Below, in pieces: positions 45,205 through 54,537 of a stretch of DNA of 64,000 bases (position 1 is its first letter; the number at the start of each line of letters is the position of its first letter). The DNA is taken from positions 2,961,501-3,025,500 of the forward strand of contig NZ_CP142850.1 in assembly GCF_036287235.1 (NCBI RefSeq), in the 5' to 3' direction. Under the pieces are notes generated by a model, which had not been told where the DNA came from, did not search any database, and was given only the letters and a program-made list of their open reading frames with translations. The DNA comes from Exiguobacterium sp. 9-2. GTDB lineage: Bacteria; Bacillota; Bacilli; Exiguobacteriales; Exiguobacteriaceae. The translations under genes were made by a program, and so were the position numbers.

Positions 45205-46119
45205 CTATTTAATCGTTCCAAGATACATGCGTAAGTTTGCTTCGACTAATTTTAAAGCTCTGAACCGTTCTGTCGAAGTAGGTTTTAACAAGGCGCTGAA
45301 AAAATGTTCCACTTCGACTGGCTGACCTTTTTCCATATCGCGCAACATCGACGATTTCATCGTATCTTCCATCGCATGCATCTGCTTCAATAGCACCGTT
45401 TCTGTATCGTCATTGAAGACCGCGCCCTGTTCTTCCATCGCCTGTTTCGCTTCGTTCATGACGTCTACAATCATCTGACGCCCGACAGCTTCTTCCCGAA
45501 TCGAACCGATTGCTGAACGAAATAGCGTCGTCACACCCGCAAATGTCGAAATAAAAAGATACTTTTGCCACATGTCATCCATGATATGCATCGAGTACGC
45601 CATCGGTGCCTTCGCTTTCGCAAAACGTGTTGCGATCTCCTGCAAACGAGCTGTTGGTTTGCCGGTTCGTGAGCCAAACAACAGTCGATGTGACGGACTC
45701 GTCTGTAAAATGCGTCCTTCTGCATCAAGCGTCGATTCAATGAAGCAAAGACCGCCCAGTACACGCTCTTCTCCGAAGACTTCTGTTAACCGACGAATAT
45801 GTTGCATGCCATTCAATAAAGGAATGATATACGTCTCGTTCGAAACGAATGGCGTAAGATCCTCTAAGACATCATCTAAGTGATAGGCTTTCGTCGAAAG
45901 CAAAACGACATCAAATACGTGATCCGGTCGCATGTCTCGTGTCACTAACTGAGGCGTAATCGTGATATCGCCATGAGGACTAGTGATCTGTAGACCTGTT
46001 TTTTGTAATTGTTCATATCGCTTCGGACGGACGAGAAAGGTCACCTGTTCACCTTGCTCAGCAAGACGGCCCCCGAAATAACCTCCGACTGCTCCTGCAC
46101 CTACAACTAAAATGTTCAT
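45205..46119 (-). CDS. panE: 2-dehydropantoate 2-reductase
   Basis: A 304-residue NADPH-dependent ketopantoate reductase, which makes pantoate for coenzyme A. The N-terminal Rossmann motif is VVGAGAVGGYFGGRLAE. LLSTKAYHLDDVL, PLLNGMQHI and WQKYLFISTFAGVTTLF carry the family's catalytic Lys and Asn positions. Genomes often hold several PanE-like paralogues, so a different ketoacid is possible. The ATG follows AGGAGGAGATAGTACAT. It diverges from the gnt operon. Confidence 0.9.
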   Translation of the reverse strand: MNILVVGAGAVGGYFGGRLAEQGEQVTFLVRPKRYEQLQKTGLQITSPHGDITITPQLVTRDMRPDHVFDVVLLSTKAYHLDDVLEDLTPFVSNETYIIPLLNGMQHIRRLTEVFGEERVLGGLCFIESTLDAEGRILQTSPSHRLLFGSRTGKPTARLQEIATRFAKAKAPMAYSMHIMDDMWQKYLFISTFAGVTTLFRSAIGSIREEAVGRQMIVDVMNEAKQAMEEQGAVFNDDTETVLLKQMHAMEDTMKSSMLRDMEKGQPVEVEHFFSALLKPTSTERFRALKLVEANLRMYLGTIK

Positions 46120-46229
46120 ATGTACTATCTCCTCCTTACCCGTTCTGGTTATTGATTACTCCTTCACCCTAACATATTTGGAACCGATTTCCTGATTGCC
46201 AGTTGAATCTCTAATATTTAAGTGAAGCG

Positions 46230-46273
46230 TTTGCATTTTAGAAAAAAACGTATATACTAACTTGTATACAAGT
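46230..46273 (+). promoter_or_regulatory. gnt promoter and GntR operator
   Basis: TTGCAT (46231-46236) and TATACT (46253-46258) are spaced by 16 bases. Directly after the -10 lies the perfect palindrome ACTTGTATACAAGT (46260-46273), the GntR operator known from B. subtilis. An AAGCG...CA stretch at about 46225-46235 could be a degenerate CcpA (cre) site, but it departs from consensus. Confidence 0.9.
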
Positions 46274-46301
46274 ATACCCACTCTAGAAATCAGGTGATTC
46301 T

Positions 46302-47018
46302 ATGTCAGAACTGTTATACCCCTTGAAGTGGTTGTCAAAAGCTTCTGCCGGAGATCGTGTCGCGCACGAACTACGAATGCGGATCATTTCAGGAAAAATT
46401 GAAAGCGGTACCATTTTATCCGAAAACAAAATAGCCTCTGATTTTTCAGTCAGTCGCTCACCTGTCCGTGATGCGTTAAAGGTCCTTGCAGCCGAACAGT
46501 TGATTCGTCTCGAACGAATGGGGGCGGTCGTCGTCGGTTTATCCGAGCGCGACATTCAAGAAATCTATGATGTCCGGTTACTCATCGAAACGTTCGTCTT
46601 CGAGCGACTTGTTAAGGTCGAACGGGCAGAACTCGTCCGTGAACTCAGCAAAATTCTCGAAATGATGAAGGTTGCTATCAAATATAAGGATGCTGATGAA
46701 TTCTCTTTCCAAGACGTACTGTTTCATGAAACAATCATCCGCTCGATTGATCATGGGTATGTCAGCATGATTTGGCAAAATCTCAAACCAGTCATGGAAA
46801 GTTTCATCCTCCTATCGATGCGGGTACGATTCGAGGAAGACATCGAAGACTTCGAACGCATCCTCGCGAACCATGCCTTGTATATCGAAGCGATTGAGAC
46901 AGGGGATCGTGAACGGATGGTTGCTTCCTTACATCAGAACTTTGATGATGTTCAGGAAGTCGAAGATCTCTGGAAAACGCAACAAATGATGTCGAAAGGA
47001 GTCGATTCACATGACTGA
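46302..47018 (+). CDS. gntR: Gluconate operon repressor GntR
   Basis: A 238-residue FadR-type GntR regulator. The N-terminal winged helix contains RIISGKIESGTILSENKIAS and SVSRSPVRDALKVLAAEQLI. The C-terminal FCD domain (EIYDVRLLIETFVFERL onwards, with FHETIIRS) binds the effector, gluconate or gluconate 6-phosphate. It is the first gene of its own operon, as in B. subtilis, and represses it through the palindrome at 46260. The ribosome site is CAGGTGATTCT. Its 3' end overlaps gntK by eight bases. Confidence 0.95.
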   Translation: MSELLYPLKWLSKASAGDRVAHELRMRIISGKIESGTILSENKIASDFSVSRSPVRDALKVLAAEQLIRLERMGAVVVGLSERDIQEIYDVRLLIETFVFERLVKVERAELVRELSKILEMMKVAIKYKDADEFSFQDVLFHETIIRSIDHGYVSMIWQNLKPVMESFILLSMRVRFEEDIEDFERILANHALYIEAIETGDRERMVASLHQNFDDVQEVEDLWKTQQMMSKGVDSHD

Positions 47019-48552
47019 ATACATGTTAGGCGTCGATATCGGAACGACGAGTACGAAAGCAGTCTTATTTACGACAAAAGGAGAGGTCATCGGACAAACG
47101 AACGTCGGTTACCCACTCCACACACCGAACCGTTCGACGGCGGAACAGGATCCGGAAGAAATTTTTGATGCCGTACTCGAATCCATCCGCTTGATCACAA
47201 AACGTCATCCGAGCATGCCACCGAAGTTCGTCGCGTTCAGTAGTGCCATGCACAGTTTGATTGCGATGGACGCACAACATCAACCGTTGACTGCCTGCAT
47301 CACATGGGCAGACAGTCGGAGTGAAGCATGGTCGAACAAGATTAAGGAACAATATGGTCTCTCGATCTATCACCGGACCGGGACACCGATTCATCCGATG
47401 TCACCGCTTAGCAAAATCAGTTGGCTCGTCGAAGATCGTCCGGAGCTCCACGCTCAAACGAAAAAGTATGTCGGGATCAAGGAGTTCGTGTTCCAAAGAC
47501 TGTTCGGAACATATGTCATCGACCACTCTCTCGCTTCAGCAACTGGTCTCTTTAATATTCATGAATTAGGTTGGGATACGGGCGCATTGCATGTCGCAGG
47601 TATCGATGCAAGCTATTTATCGGAACCCGTACCGACAACGACGTCATGTACCGGACTCAATACTGATTACGCACGACAAATGGGATTATCCGTCGATACG
47701 CCGTTCTTAGTCGGTGCTAGTGACGGTGTCCTCTCCAATTTAGGTGTCAACGCGATTCGCAAAGGGGAAATCGCGATCACGATCGGAACGAGCGGTGCCA
47801 TCCGAACGATCATTGATCGTCCACAGACGGATGAAAAAGGACGAACGTTCTGTTACGCACTGACCGAGGACCACTGGGTCATCGGCGGCCCCGTCAATAA
47901 CGGTGGAATGGTCTTACGTTGGATTCGAGACGAACTCGCTTCAGCAGAAGTCGAGACAGCAAAACGTCTCGGTATCGATCCGTATGCTGTCCTGACGAAG
48001 ATTGCCGAACGCGTCCGCCCGGGGTCCGACGGTCTGTTGTTCCATCCTTACTTGTCCGGTGAACGAGCACCGCTATGGAATCCGGACGTCAGCGGTTCAT
48101 TCTTCGGTTTGACGCTCTCACACAAAAAAGAGCACATGATTCGGGCAGCACTAGAAGGCGTCATCTACAATCTGTATACCGTCTTCCTCGCACTCGTCGA
48201 ATGCATGGATGGTCCTGTGACGCGGATTCAGGCAACCGGTGGATTTGCCCGGTCTGAAGTCTGGCGCCAAATGATGGCGGACATCTTTGAGTCGGAAGTC
48301 GTCATTCCGGAAAGTTTCGAAAGTTCATGTCTTGGCGCTTGTATTCTCGGACTGTATGCGACAGGGGAAATCGATTCGTTCGAAGTCGTATCCGAGATGA
48401 TTGGGGAAACACATCGCCATGTACCAAATGAAGAAGCGATGCATGAATATCGTCAGCTTTTACCGATTTTCATTAGTCTAGCGCGGACATTATCCGAAGA
48501 CCACAAACGAATTGCTATGTATCAACGGAGCTTGATTCAAGAGGAAAACTAA
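47011..48552 (+). CDS. gntK: Gluconate kinase (FGGY family)
   Basis: A 513-residue sugar kinase that phosphorylates gluconate to 6-phosphogluconate. The opening LGVDIGTTSTKAVLFT is the FGGY phosphate motif, ITWADSRSEAW lies in the sugar site, and AITIGTSGAIRTI and IQATGGFARSEVWRQMMADI are the C-terminal signature. The ATG at 47011 follows AAAGGAGTCGATTCAC inside the end of gntR, which points to coupled translation. Between gntR and gntP in the classical order. Confidence 0.95.
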   Translation: MTEYMLGVDIGTTSTKAVLFTTKGEVIGQTNVGYPLHTPNRSTAEQDPEEIFDAVLESIRLITKRHPSMPPKFVAFSSAMHSLIAMDAQHQPLTACITWADSRSEAWSNKIKEQYGLSIYHRTGTPIHPMSPLSKISWLVEDRPELHAQTKKYVGIKEFVFQRLFGTYVIDHSLASATGLFNIHELGWDTGALHVAGIDASYLSEPVPTTTSCTGLNTDYARQMGLSVDTPFLVGASDGVLSNLGVNAIRKGEIAITIGTSGAIRTIIDRPQTDEKGRTFCYALTEDHWVIGGPVNNGGMVLRWIRDELASAEVETAKRLGIDPYAVLTKIAERVRPGSDGLLFHPYLSGERAPLWNPDVSGSFFGLTLSHKKEHMIRAALEGVIYNLYTVFLALVECMDGPVTRIQATGGFARSEVWRQMMADIFESEVVIPESFESSCLGACILGLYATGEIDSFEVVSEMIGETHRHVPNEEAMHEYRQLLPIFISLARTLSEDHKRIAMYQRSLIQEEN

Positions 48553-48576
48553 CTTAATCTTTTGGGGGAAGTCATC

Positions 48577-49923
48577 ATGCCTTTAGTCATCGTAGGAATT
48601 GGGATCGTCGCATTGCTCGTTCTCATCATGGGGTTAAAATTAAATACGTTCGTTTCACTCATCATCGTTTCCTTTGGCGTTGCACTATTACTCGGTATGC
48701 CGCTCGATCAGATCGTCAAGACGATCGAAGCCGGTATCGGAGGAACACTCGGTCACCTAGCACTGATCTTTGGGCTTGGTGCGATGCTTGGAAAGCTAAT
48801 CGCTGACGCCGGGGGGGCGCAGCGAATCGCGATGACGCTTGTCGCACGATTCGGGGAAAAGAACATCCAATGGGCGGTCGTCGTTGCTTCGTTCATCATC
48901 GGAATCGCACTTTTCTTCGAAGTCGGACTCGTTCTGTTGATTCCAATCGTCTTTGCGATTTCACGCCAGCTCCGCGTTTCGATCTTATATCTTGGGATCC
49001 CAATGGTCGCAGCACTGTCTGTCACGCACGGCTTCTTACCACCTCACCCAGGTCCGACCGTCATCGCAGGGGAGTATAAAGCCAATATCGGGGAAGTCTT
49101 ATTGTATGGTTTCATCGTTGCTGTTCCGACAGTCATCATTGCTGGTCCTGTTTTTACGAAGATCGCGAAACGACTCGTACCTGAATCGTTTACACGCACA
49201 GGAAACATCGCGTCACTCGGGGAACAAAAAGAATTTGATTTAGACGAGACGCCAGGTTTCGGTATTAGTGTCTTCACTGCGATGCTACCGGTCCTCTTGA
49301 TGTCGGTCGCAACGATCTTCACGCTTTTACAAGAAACACTCGGCTTGGGTGAGAGTAGCGTCATCTCGGCGATCGAGTTCATCGGGAACGCCTCGACGGC
49401 GATGTTGATTTCGTTACTCGTCGCGGTCTATACGATGGGGATCGCCCGTAAGATTCCGATGCAAACGGTCATGGAATCTTGTACGACGGCCATCGCCCAA
49501 ATCGGAATGATGCTATTGATCATCGGTGGTGGCGGTGCCTTCAAACAAGTCTTGATTGACGGCGGCGTCGGTACATTCGTCGCACAATTATTTGAAGGAT
49601 CGGCGTTATCTCCGATTCTGCTCGCTTGGTTGATCGCTGCGATTCTGCGAATCTCACTTGGTTCTGCGACAGTCGCTGCCCTTTCGACAGCAGGTCTCGT
49701 CATTCCGTTACTGGAGCAATCTGACGTCAACTTAGCGCTCGTCGTCCTTGCGACTGGTGCGGGTAGTCTAATCGCTTCACACGTCAATGATGCGGGCTTC
49801 TGGATGTTTAAAGAATATTTCGGTTTATCATTAAAAGAAACGTTTGCGACATGGACTGTGCTTGAGACGATCATTTCCGTTTGTGGACTTGGGTTCGTTC
49901 TTCTCCTCAGCCTCGTCGTCTAA
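48577..49923 (+). CDS. gntP: Gluconate permease
   Basis: A 448-residue GntP-family gluconate:H+ symporter with about 12-14 hydrophobic segments. LGHLALIFGLGAMLGKLIAD, HGFLPPHPGPTVIAGEY and VLATGAGSLIASHVNDAGFW are family landmarks. I start at the ATG at 48577, seven bases after GGGGGA; an in-frame TTG at 48562 precedes that site. It is the third gene of the gnt operon. Confidence 0.95.
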   Translation: MPLVIVGIGIVALLVLIMGLKLNTFVSLIIVSFGVALLLGMPLDQIVKTIEAGIGGTLGHLALIFGLGAMLGKLIADAGGAQRIAMTLVARFGEKNIQWAVVVASFIIGIALFFEVGLVLLIPIVFAISRQLRVSILYLGIPMVAALSVTHGFLPPHPGPTVIAGEYKANIGEVLLYGFIVAVPTVIIAGPVFTKIAKRLVPESFTRTGNIASLGEQKEFDLDETPGFGISVFTAMLPVLLMSVATIFTLLQETLGLGESSVISAIEFIGNASTAMLISLLVAVYTMGIARKIPMQTVMESCTTAIAQIGMMLLIIGGGGAFKQVLIDGGVGTFVAQLFEGSALSPILLAWLIAAILRISLGSATVAALSTAGLVIPLLEQSDVNLALVVLATGAGSLIASHVNDAGFWMFKEYFGLSLKETFATWTVLETIISVCGLGFVLLLSLVV

Positions 49924-49943
49924 GAAAAGGAGTCGTTCTACTT

Positions 49944-51344
49944 ATGCAACATTCTATCGGAGTCATCGGGCTTGGCGTCATGGGACGCAACTTAGCACTG
50001 AATATGGCGAGTCATCAAGAAGAAGTCGCCATCTATAACTACACACGTGATTTAACGGACGATCTCGTCGCACACGATGAGGGATTACCACTTCATCCGT
50101 ACTACGATATCGAAGCATTCGTACAGTCACTCGCCCGTCCGCGTAAAATCTTCATGATGGTCACGGCCGGCAGCGCGATTGATTCAGTCATCGAATCGTT
50201 ACTTCCACATCTCGAAACAGGCGACATCATCATGGATGGTGGAAATTCCCACTTCCTTGATACGGAACGTCGCTTCGACGAACTCCAACGACACGGCATC
50301 GAATACATCGGCGTCGGCGTATCGGGTGGTGAAGTCGGTGCACGGACCGGTCCTGCGATCATGCCGGGTGGATCGAAAGAAGCCTACGAACATGTCGCAC
50401 CGATCTTGACGAAGATTGCCGCTCACGTTGAAGGCGATCCATGTTGTGTCTATATCGGTCCGAAGGGCGCTGGTCACTTCGTCAAGATGGTCCATAACGG
50501 GATCGAGTACGCTGACATGCAACTGATCGCTGAAGCTTACAGCTTCCTTCGTTTCCGCCTTGGACTCGACGTGACGGAAGTTGCAGACATCTTCGCCGAG
50601 TGGAACGCAGGCGAACTGAAAAGTTACCTGATTGAGATCACAGCGGACATTCTCCGGAAAACGGATGACGAGACAGGGCAACCGTTGATCGATGTCATTC
50701 TCGATCAAGCTGGTCAAAAAGGAACCGGAAAATGGACAAGCTTACAAGCAATTGATAATGGAATCGCCTCTTCGATCATCACGGAAGCCTTGTTCGCTCG
50801 TTACCTTTCAGCTGTTAAAGAAGAACGCGTCGCAGCGTCTGCTGTTCTGAAGGGACCAGAAGACTTGTCATCGCTTGAGCGGGACGCGTGGATCGAACGG
50901 ATTCGTCAAGCGCTTTATATGGGGAAAGTCGCAGCTTACGCGCAAGGCTTTACCCAGTACCGGACATCGTCTGAACTATACGACTGGAACTTACGCCTTG
51001 AGGAGATCGCCTTGATTTTCCGTGGTGGATGTATCATCCGGGCAGACTTCTTGAATGTCATCAGTGAAGCGTTCAAAAACGACGCGAACCTCTCGAACTT
51101 AATGCTCGCCCCATTCTTCGCTGAGAAAGTACAGGCGTATCAAGAATCGTTACGCCACGTCGTTGCCGAGGGTGCGCTATCTGGTTTTGCGCTCCCATGT
51201 CTATCGACGTCGTTGACGTATTATGATAGCTACCGGACAGCAAACTCGAATGCCAACATGTTGCAAGCCCAACGCGATTATTTCGGTGCGCATACGTATG
51301 CTCGAACAGACCGCGAAGGGATCTTCCACACGGACTGGCAATAA
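49944..51344 (+). CDS. gntZ: 6-phosphogluconate dehydrogenase, decarboxylating
   Basis: A 466-residue NADP-dependent enzyme that turns 6-phosphogluconate into ribulose 5-phosphate and CO2. The N-terminal VIGLGVMGRNLALNMA binds the cofactor. GVSGGEVGARTGPAIMPGG and GAGHFVKMVHNGIEYADMQ hold the catalytic lysine and substrate residues. The C-terminal YRTANSNANMLQAQRDYFGA is typical. The ATG at 49944 follows AAAAGGAGTCGTTCTACTT. As last gene of gntRKPZ it closes the route from gluconate to the pentose phosphates. Confidence 0.95.
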   Translation: MQHSIGVIGLGVMGRNLALNMASHQEEVAIYNYTRDLTDDLVAHDEGLPLHPYYDIEAFVQSLARPRKIFMMVTAGSAIDSVIESLLPHLETGDIIMDGGNSHFLDTERRFDELQRHGIEYIGVGVSGGEVGARTGPAIMPGGSKEAYEHVAPILTKIAAHVEGDPCCVYIGPKGAGHFVKMVHNGIEYADMQLIAEAYSFLRFRLGLDVTEVADIFAEWNAGELKSYLIEITADILRKTDDETGQPLIDVILDQAGQKGTGKWTSLQAIDNGIASSIITEALFARYLSAVKEERVAASAVLKGPEDLSSLERDAWIERIRQALYMGKVAAYAQGFTQYRTSSELYDWNLRLEEIALIFRGGCIIRADFLNVISEAFKNDANLSNLMLAPFFAEKVQAYQESLRHVVAEGALSGFALPCLSTSLTYYDSYRTANSNANMLQAQRDYFGAHTYARTDREGIFHTDWQ

Positions 51345-51355
51345 AGAATACAGCT

Positions 51356-51396
51356 CCCGACTCCTGTTTCATTTAGGAGTCGGGATTTCTTTTTTT
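51356..51396 (+). terminator. Intrinsic terminator of the gnt operon
   Basis: CCCGACTCCT (51356-51365) pairs with AGGAGTCGGG (51375-51384), followed by ATTTC and seven T's. Confidence 0.93.
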
Positions 51397-51439
51397 GTTC
51401 ACACAATTTTTTCTGAAATAAGAAATTGCCGATTATACC

Positions 51440-51445
51440 TTGACA
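51440..51445 (+). promoter_or_regulatory. -35-like TTGACA upstream of ahpC
   Basis: A consensus TTGACA precedes the PerR-type box by 32 bases. No convincing -10 hexamer is seen at exactly 17 bp, so the promoter assignment is tentative. Confidence 0.35.
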
Positions 51446-51477
51446 AAAGTGTTGGTCTATATGAAATTAGTATTAGA

Positions 51478-51492
51478 TTAGAATTATTCTAG
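51478..51492 (+). promoter_or_regulatory. PerR-type box of ahpCF
   Basis: TTAGAATTATTCTAG has a perfect 6-1-6 core (TAGAAT-T-ATTCTA) and matches the Per-box consensus TTATAATNATTATAA at 12 of 15 positions. Peroxide-inducible control of ahpCF by PerR is expected from other Bacilli; the perR gene is not in this window. Confidence 0.75.
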
Positions 51493-51526
51493 TGTGATAA
51501 ATACAGATTATCTGTATGCACTAGAA
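51487..51526 (+). promoter_or_regulatory. Stem-loop in the ahpC leader
   Basis: TTCTAGTG (51487-51494) pairs with CACTAGAA (51519-51526), and inside ATACAG pairs with CTGTAT (51501-51506 with 51512-51517). It ends 24 bases before the ahpC ribosome site. It may stabilise the mRNA or form an extended operator with the PerR box. Confidence 0.6.
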
Positions 51527-51565
51527 CAGATTCTAAATATAGAACCCTTGAGGAGGATTTTTATC

Positions 51566-52129
51566 ATGTCTTTAATCGGAAGTGAAGTAAAACCATTCAG
51601 TGCATCAGCATTCCACAACGGAGAATTCGTTGACCTAACGGATGCCAACCTTCGCGGTAAATGGAGTGTCGTATGTTTCTACCCTGCAGACTTTACATTC
51701 GTTTGCCCGACAGAACTCGAAGATCTCCAAAACCAATACGCAACTCTCAAAGCGCTTGACGTTGAAGTTTACTCTGTTTCAACAGATACGCATTTCACAC
51801 ATAAAGCATGGCACGAAACGTCAGAAACAATCGGTAAAATCGAGTACGTTATGATCGGTGACCCATCACACGTCATCTCACGTAACTTCGAAGTCTTGAA
51901 CGAACAAGATGGTCTTGCTGACCGCGGTACGTTCATCATTGATCCAGACGGCGTCATCCAAACAGTTGAAATCAACGCAGGCGGCATCGGTCGTGATGCG
52001 AGCACACTCGTCAACAAAATCAAAGCAGCACAATACGTACGTAACAATCCAGGCGAAGTCTGCCCAGCGAAATGGGAAGAAGGCTCTGCAACACTCACAC
52101 CAAGCCTTGACCTCGTCGGAAAAATTTAA
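51566..52129 (+). CDS. ahpC: Alkyl hydroperoxide reductase subunit C (peroxiredoxin)
   Basis: A 187-residue typical 2-Cys peroxiredoxin that reduces hydrogen peroxide and alkyl hydroperoxides. The peroxidatic cysteine is in [17 protein letters not shown] and the resolving cysteine in [11 protein letters not shown] start at the ATG at 51566 after TTGAGGAGGATTTTTATC. It is followed 14 bases later by ahpF, its reductase, in one operon behind a PerR-type box. Codon use is strongly biased, as for highly expressed genes. Confidence 0.97.
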   Translation: MSLIGSEVKPFSASAFHNGEFVDLTDANLRGKWSVVCFYPADFTFVCPTELEDLQNQYATLKALDVEVYSVSTDTHFTHKAWHETSETIGKIEYVMIGDPSHVISRNFEVLNEQDGLADRGTFIIDPDGVIQTVEINAGGIGRDASTLVNKIKAAQYVRNNPGEVCPAKWEEGSATLTPSLDLVGKI

Positions 52130-52143
52130 GGAGCGGATTCGCG

Positions 52144-53673
52144 ATGGCTTTAGCACCAGACATTAAAGCACAACTCGCGCAATACCTCGAGCTTCTCGAA
52201 GGCGATCTCGTCCTAGCCGTTAGTGCTGGGACAGACGCCGTCTCGCTTGAGATGAGCGCACTCGTCGAAGAGATCGCAAGCATGACACCACGCATCTCCG
52301 TCGAGCAGGCAAGCCTTCCCCGGACACCAAGTTTCACAGTCAACCGTGTCGGTGAGACAAGCGGCATCACGTTCGCGGGAATCCCACTCGGTCATGAGTT
52401 CACGTCCCTCGTCCTCGCACTGCTTCAAGTCAGCGGTCGAGCACCGAAGGTCGACGCGGACGTCATCAAGCAGATTCAAGGCATTCAAGAAGCGTACCAC
52501 TTCGAGTCGTACATCAGCTTGAGCTGCCACAACTGCCCAGATGTCGTACAAGCGTTGAACGTCATGAGCGTCCTCAATCCGAACATCAGTCACACGATGA
52601 TTGATGGCGCGGCATTTAAAGCAGAAGTCGAACAAAAAGAGATCATGGCTGTTCCGACAGTCTTCGTCAACGGCGAAGCATTTGGTAACGGACGGATGTC
52701 GCTTGAAGAAATCTTGGCGAAGCTTGGCACAGGTGCCGATGCTTCTGATTTCGCTGATAAAGATCCATACGATGTCCTCGTCGTCGGTGGTGGTCCAGCT
52801 GGATCGAGTGCTGCGATTTATGCAGCCCGTAAAGGGATCCGGACAGGAATCGTCGCAGAACGCTTCGGTGGACAAGTCATGGATACGATGAGCATCGAAA
52901 ACTTCATCAGCATGAAGTACACGGAAGGACCAAAACTCGTCGCAAGTCTTGAGGAGCACGTCAAGGAATATGGCATCGACGTCATGAACCTACAACGGGC
53001 AACTCGTCTTGAGAAGAAGGACCTCCTCGAGCTCGAGCTTGAGAATGGTGCTGTCTTGAAAACGAAGAGTTTGATCCTTTCAACAGGCGCACGCTGGCGG
53101 AACGTTGGTGTTCCAGGCGAACTCGAATTCAAGAACAAAGGCGTCGCCTACTGCCCACACTGTGATGGTCCATTGTTCGAAGGAAAACGTGTCGCAGTCA
53201 TCGGTGGCGGAAACTCAGGGATCGAAGCAGCCATCGATCTCGCGGGAATCGTCAAGCATGTCACGGTCCTTGAATTCGCACCGGAACTAAAAGCAGACGC
53301 TGTTCTTCAAGAACGCCTCGCTTCTCTTCCGAACGTCACGGTCGTCGTCAACGCACAGACGAAGGAAATCACGGGAACGGATAAAGTGAACGGAATCACG
53401 TATATCGAGCGCGAAACGAACGTCGAACGTCACGTCGAGCTCGAAGGTGTCTTCGTCCAAATCGGTCTCGTACCGAACACGGACTGGCTCGGTGAAACGG
53501 TGAGCCGTAACAAGTTCGGTGAAGTCCAAGTCGATCGTCACGGCGCAACGAACGTACCAGGCGTTTTCGCTGCAGGCGACTGCACGGATAGCGCGTATAA
53601 ACAGATCATCATCTCGATGGGATCTGGTGCAACAGCTGCACTCGGTGCTTTCGATCACTTGATCCGGAATTAA
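52144..53673 (+). CDS. ahpF: Alkyl hydroperoxide reductase subunit F
   Basis: A 509-residue flavoprotein that passes electrons from NAD(P)H to AhpC. The N-terminal double thioredoxin fold carries the redox pair in [11 protein letters not shown]. The reductase part has the FAD motif [19 protein letters not shown], the active disulfide in [11 protein letters not shown], the NAD motif [17 protein letters not shown] and the C-terminal [14 protein letters not shown]. The ATG follows TAAGGAGCGGATTCGCG, which includes the ahpC stop codon. A terminator follows directly. Confidence 0.97.
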   Translation: MALAPDIKAQLAQYLELLEGDLVLAVSAGTDAVSLEMSALVEEIASMTPRISVEQASLPRTPSFTVNRVGETSGITFAGIPLGHEFTSLVLALLQVSGRAPKVDADVIKQIQGIQEAYHFESYISLSCHNCPDVVQALNVMSVLNPNISHTMIDGAAFKAEVEQKEIMAVPTVFVNGEAFGNGRMSLEEILAKLGTGADASDFADKDPYDVLVVGGGPAGSSAAIYAARKGIRTGIVAERFGGQVMDTMSIENFISMKYTEGPKLVASLEEHVKEYGIDVMNLQRATRLEKKDLLELELENGAVLKTKSLILSTGARWRNVGVPGELEFKNKGVAYCPHCDGPLFEGKRVAVIGGGNSGIEAAIDLAGIVKHVTVLEFAPELKADAVLQERLASLPNVTVVVNAQTKEITGTDKVNGITYIERETNVERHVELEGVFVQIGLVPNTDWLGETVSRNKFGEVQVDRHGATNVPGVFAAGDCTDSAYKQIIISMGSGATAALGAFDHLIRN

Positions 53674-53676
53674 TGC

Positions 53677-53711
53677 AAAAGAGCGGAACTCAAACGAGTT
53701 TCGCTCTTTTT
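53677..53711. terminator. Bidirectional intrinsic terminator
   Basis: AAAAGAGCG.AACTC pairs with GAGTT.CGCTCTTTT across a four-base loop. It closes ahpCF and lies just beyond the stop of the convergent secreted-protein gene. Confidence 0.9.
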
Positions 53712-53716
53712 CTATT

Positions 53717-54286
53717 TCAATAGTAGATTTCACCAACGGATGAACAATGAAATTCTTTTGTGATGTGGTGCTTTGTTAAGATGCCTTGCTTCGCGTATGT
53801 ACCACTGACCGTTACGACCATCGTTTGTCCTGCATCGATTCGGGTACCATCGAATCCTTTCTGTGTCCAAATGCCATCATTGATGGCTTGAGACGTCATC
53901 GAAAAGACATCAGAGAACCACTGTCGCTCACTTTGCTCCAAAAGTTCCGTTTCGAAATTCCCTGTGATCCGAACTTCTTTTTTACCTTGTGTTCGTTCAA
54001 GTGCTCGTTGACCATCTCCATAAATACTCAATTGAACATGCAACGGTTTTAACCGTTTGATTGCTCGTTCTTGAAAACGTTTTGGCGAAATCCAGTCCTC
54101 GTCTGCAAATTGATTTGCTGCAAGCAATGTGACGTCCGCATTTTCATGTGTCCGATTCAATTCTTGCACGATTTTTTCATATGCTGCGTAATAACGTTGA
54201 TGTTGTGTCGTCTGATCCTTCGCCTCCAATATGACTGGTGACAATGAAGCGAATAAAAAAACAGCTGTCGCGATCTGATATTTCAT
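53717..54286 (-). CDS. Hypothetical secreted protein
   Basis: A 189-residue protein of unknown family. The N-terminus (MKYQIATAVFLFASLSPVIL followed by EAKDQ) is a signal peptide, with cleavage likely near residue 22. The mature part is polar, with FQERAIKRLKPLHVQLSIYG and GKKEVRITGNFETELLEQ, and one cysteine near the end (FHCSSVG). It would be exported or surface-held. The ATG follows AAGGGGGAAGTTA. It has no operon partner. Confidence 0.7.
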   Translation of the reverse strand: MKYQIATAVFLFASLSPVILEAKDQTTQHQRYYAAYEKIVQELNRTHENADVTLLAANQFADEDWISPKRFQERAIKRLKPLHVQLSIYGDGQRALERTQGKKEVRITGNFETELLEQSERQWFSDVFSMTSQAINDGIWTQKGFDGTRIDAGQTMVVTVSGTYAKQGILTKHHITKEFHCSSVGEIYY

Positions 54287-54490
54287 TAACTTCCCCCTTC
54301 CTTTCGCTGTTCATTGTACAGAAAAAACAAAGAGTAGATTCAAAAACGACAACCGTTTTGGAGATTTTTTCATTTAAGACTGTATGAATAGATTAAACTC
54401 TTTTGGAATTAAGAACGAATGACGATTTTTTAGTCAATCTGACCCCTATAAATAATTCAAAGTTGACACTTTTGACTAGTCCAGGCATCT

Positions 54491-54519
54491 GATAGATTGA
54501 AGATATCTTAAAATCTATC
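54491..54519 (+). promoter_or_regulatory. Nested inverted repeats before the ECF S-component gene
   Basis: GATAGATT (54491-54498) pairs with AATCTATC (54512-54519), and between them lies the palindrome AAGATATCTT (54500-54509). It ends just before the AGAAGG ribosome site. A TTGACA at 54463-54468 could be the -35 element. It may be an operator or a leader hairpin that affects translation. Confidence 0.5.
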
Positions 54520-54537
54520 ATAAAGAAGGTTAGTCAC

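Noticed and set aside
52213-52959. 248-codon open frame on the minus strand inside ahpF
   Set aside because: It is antisense to a confident AhpF gene with strong codon bias; no domain or start signal is seen.
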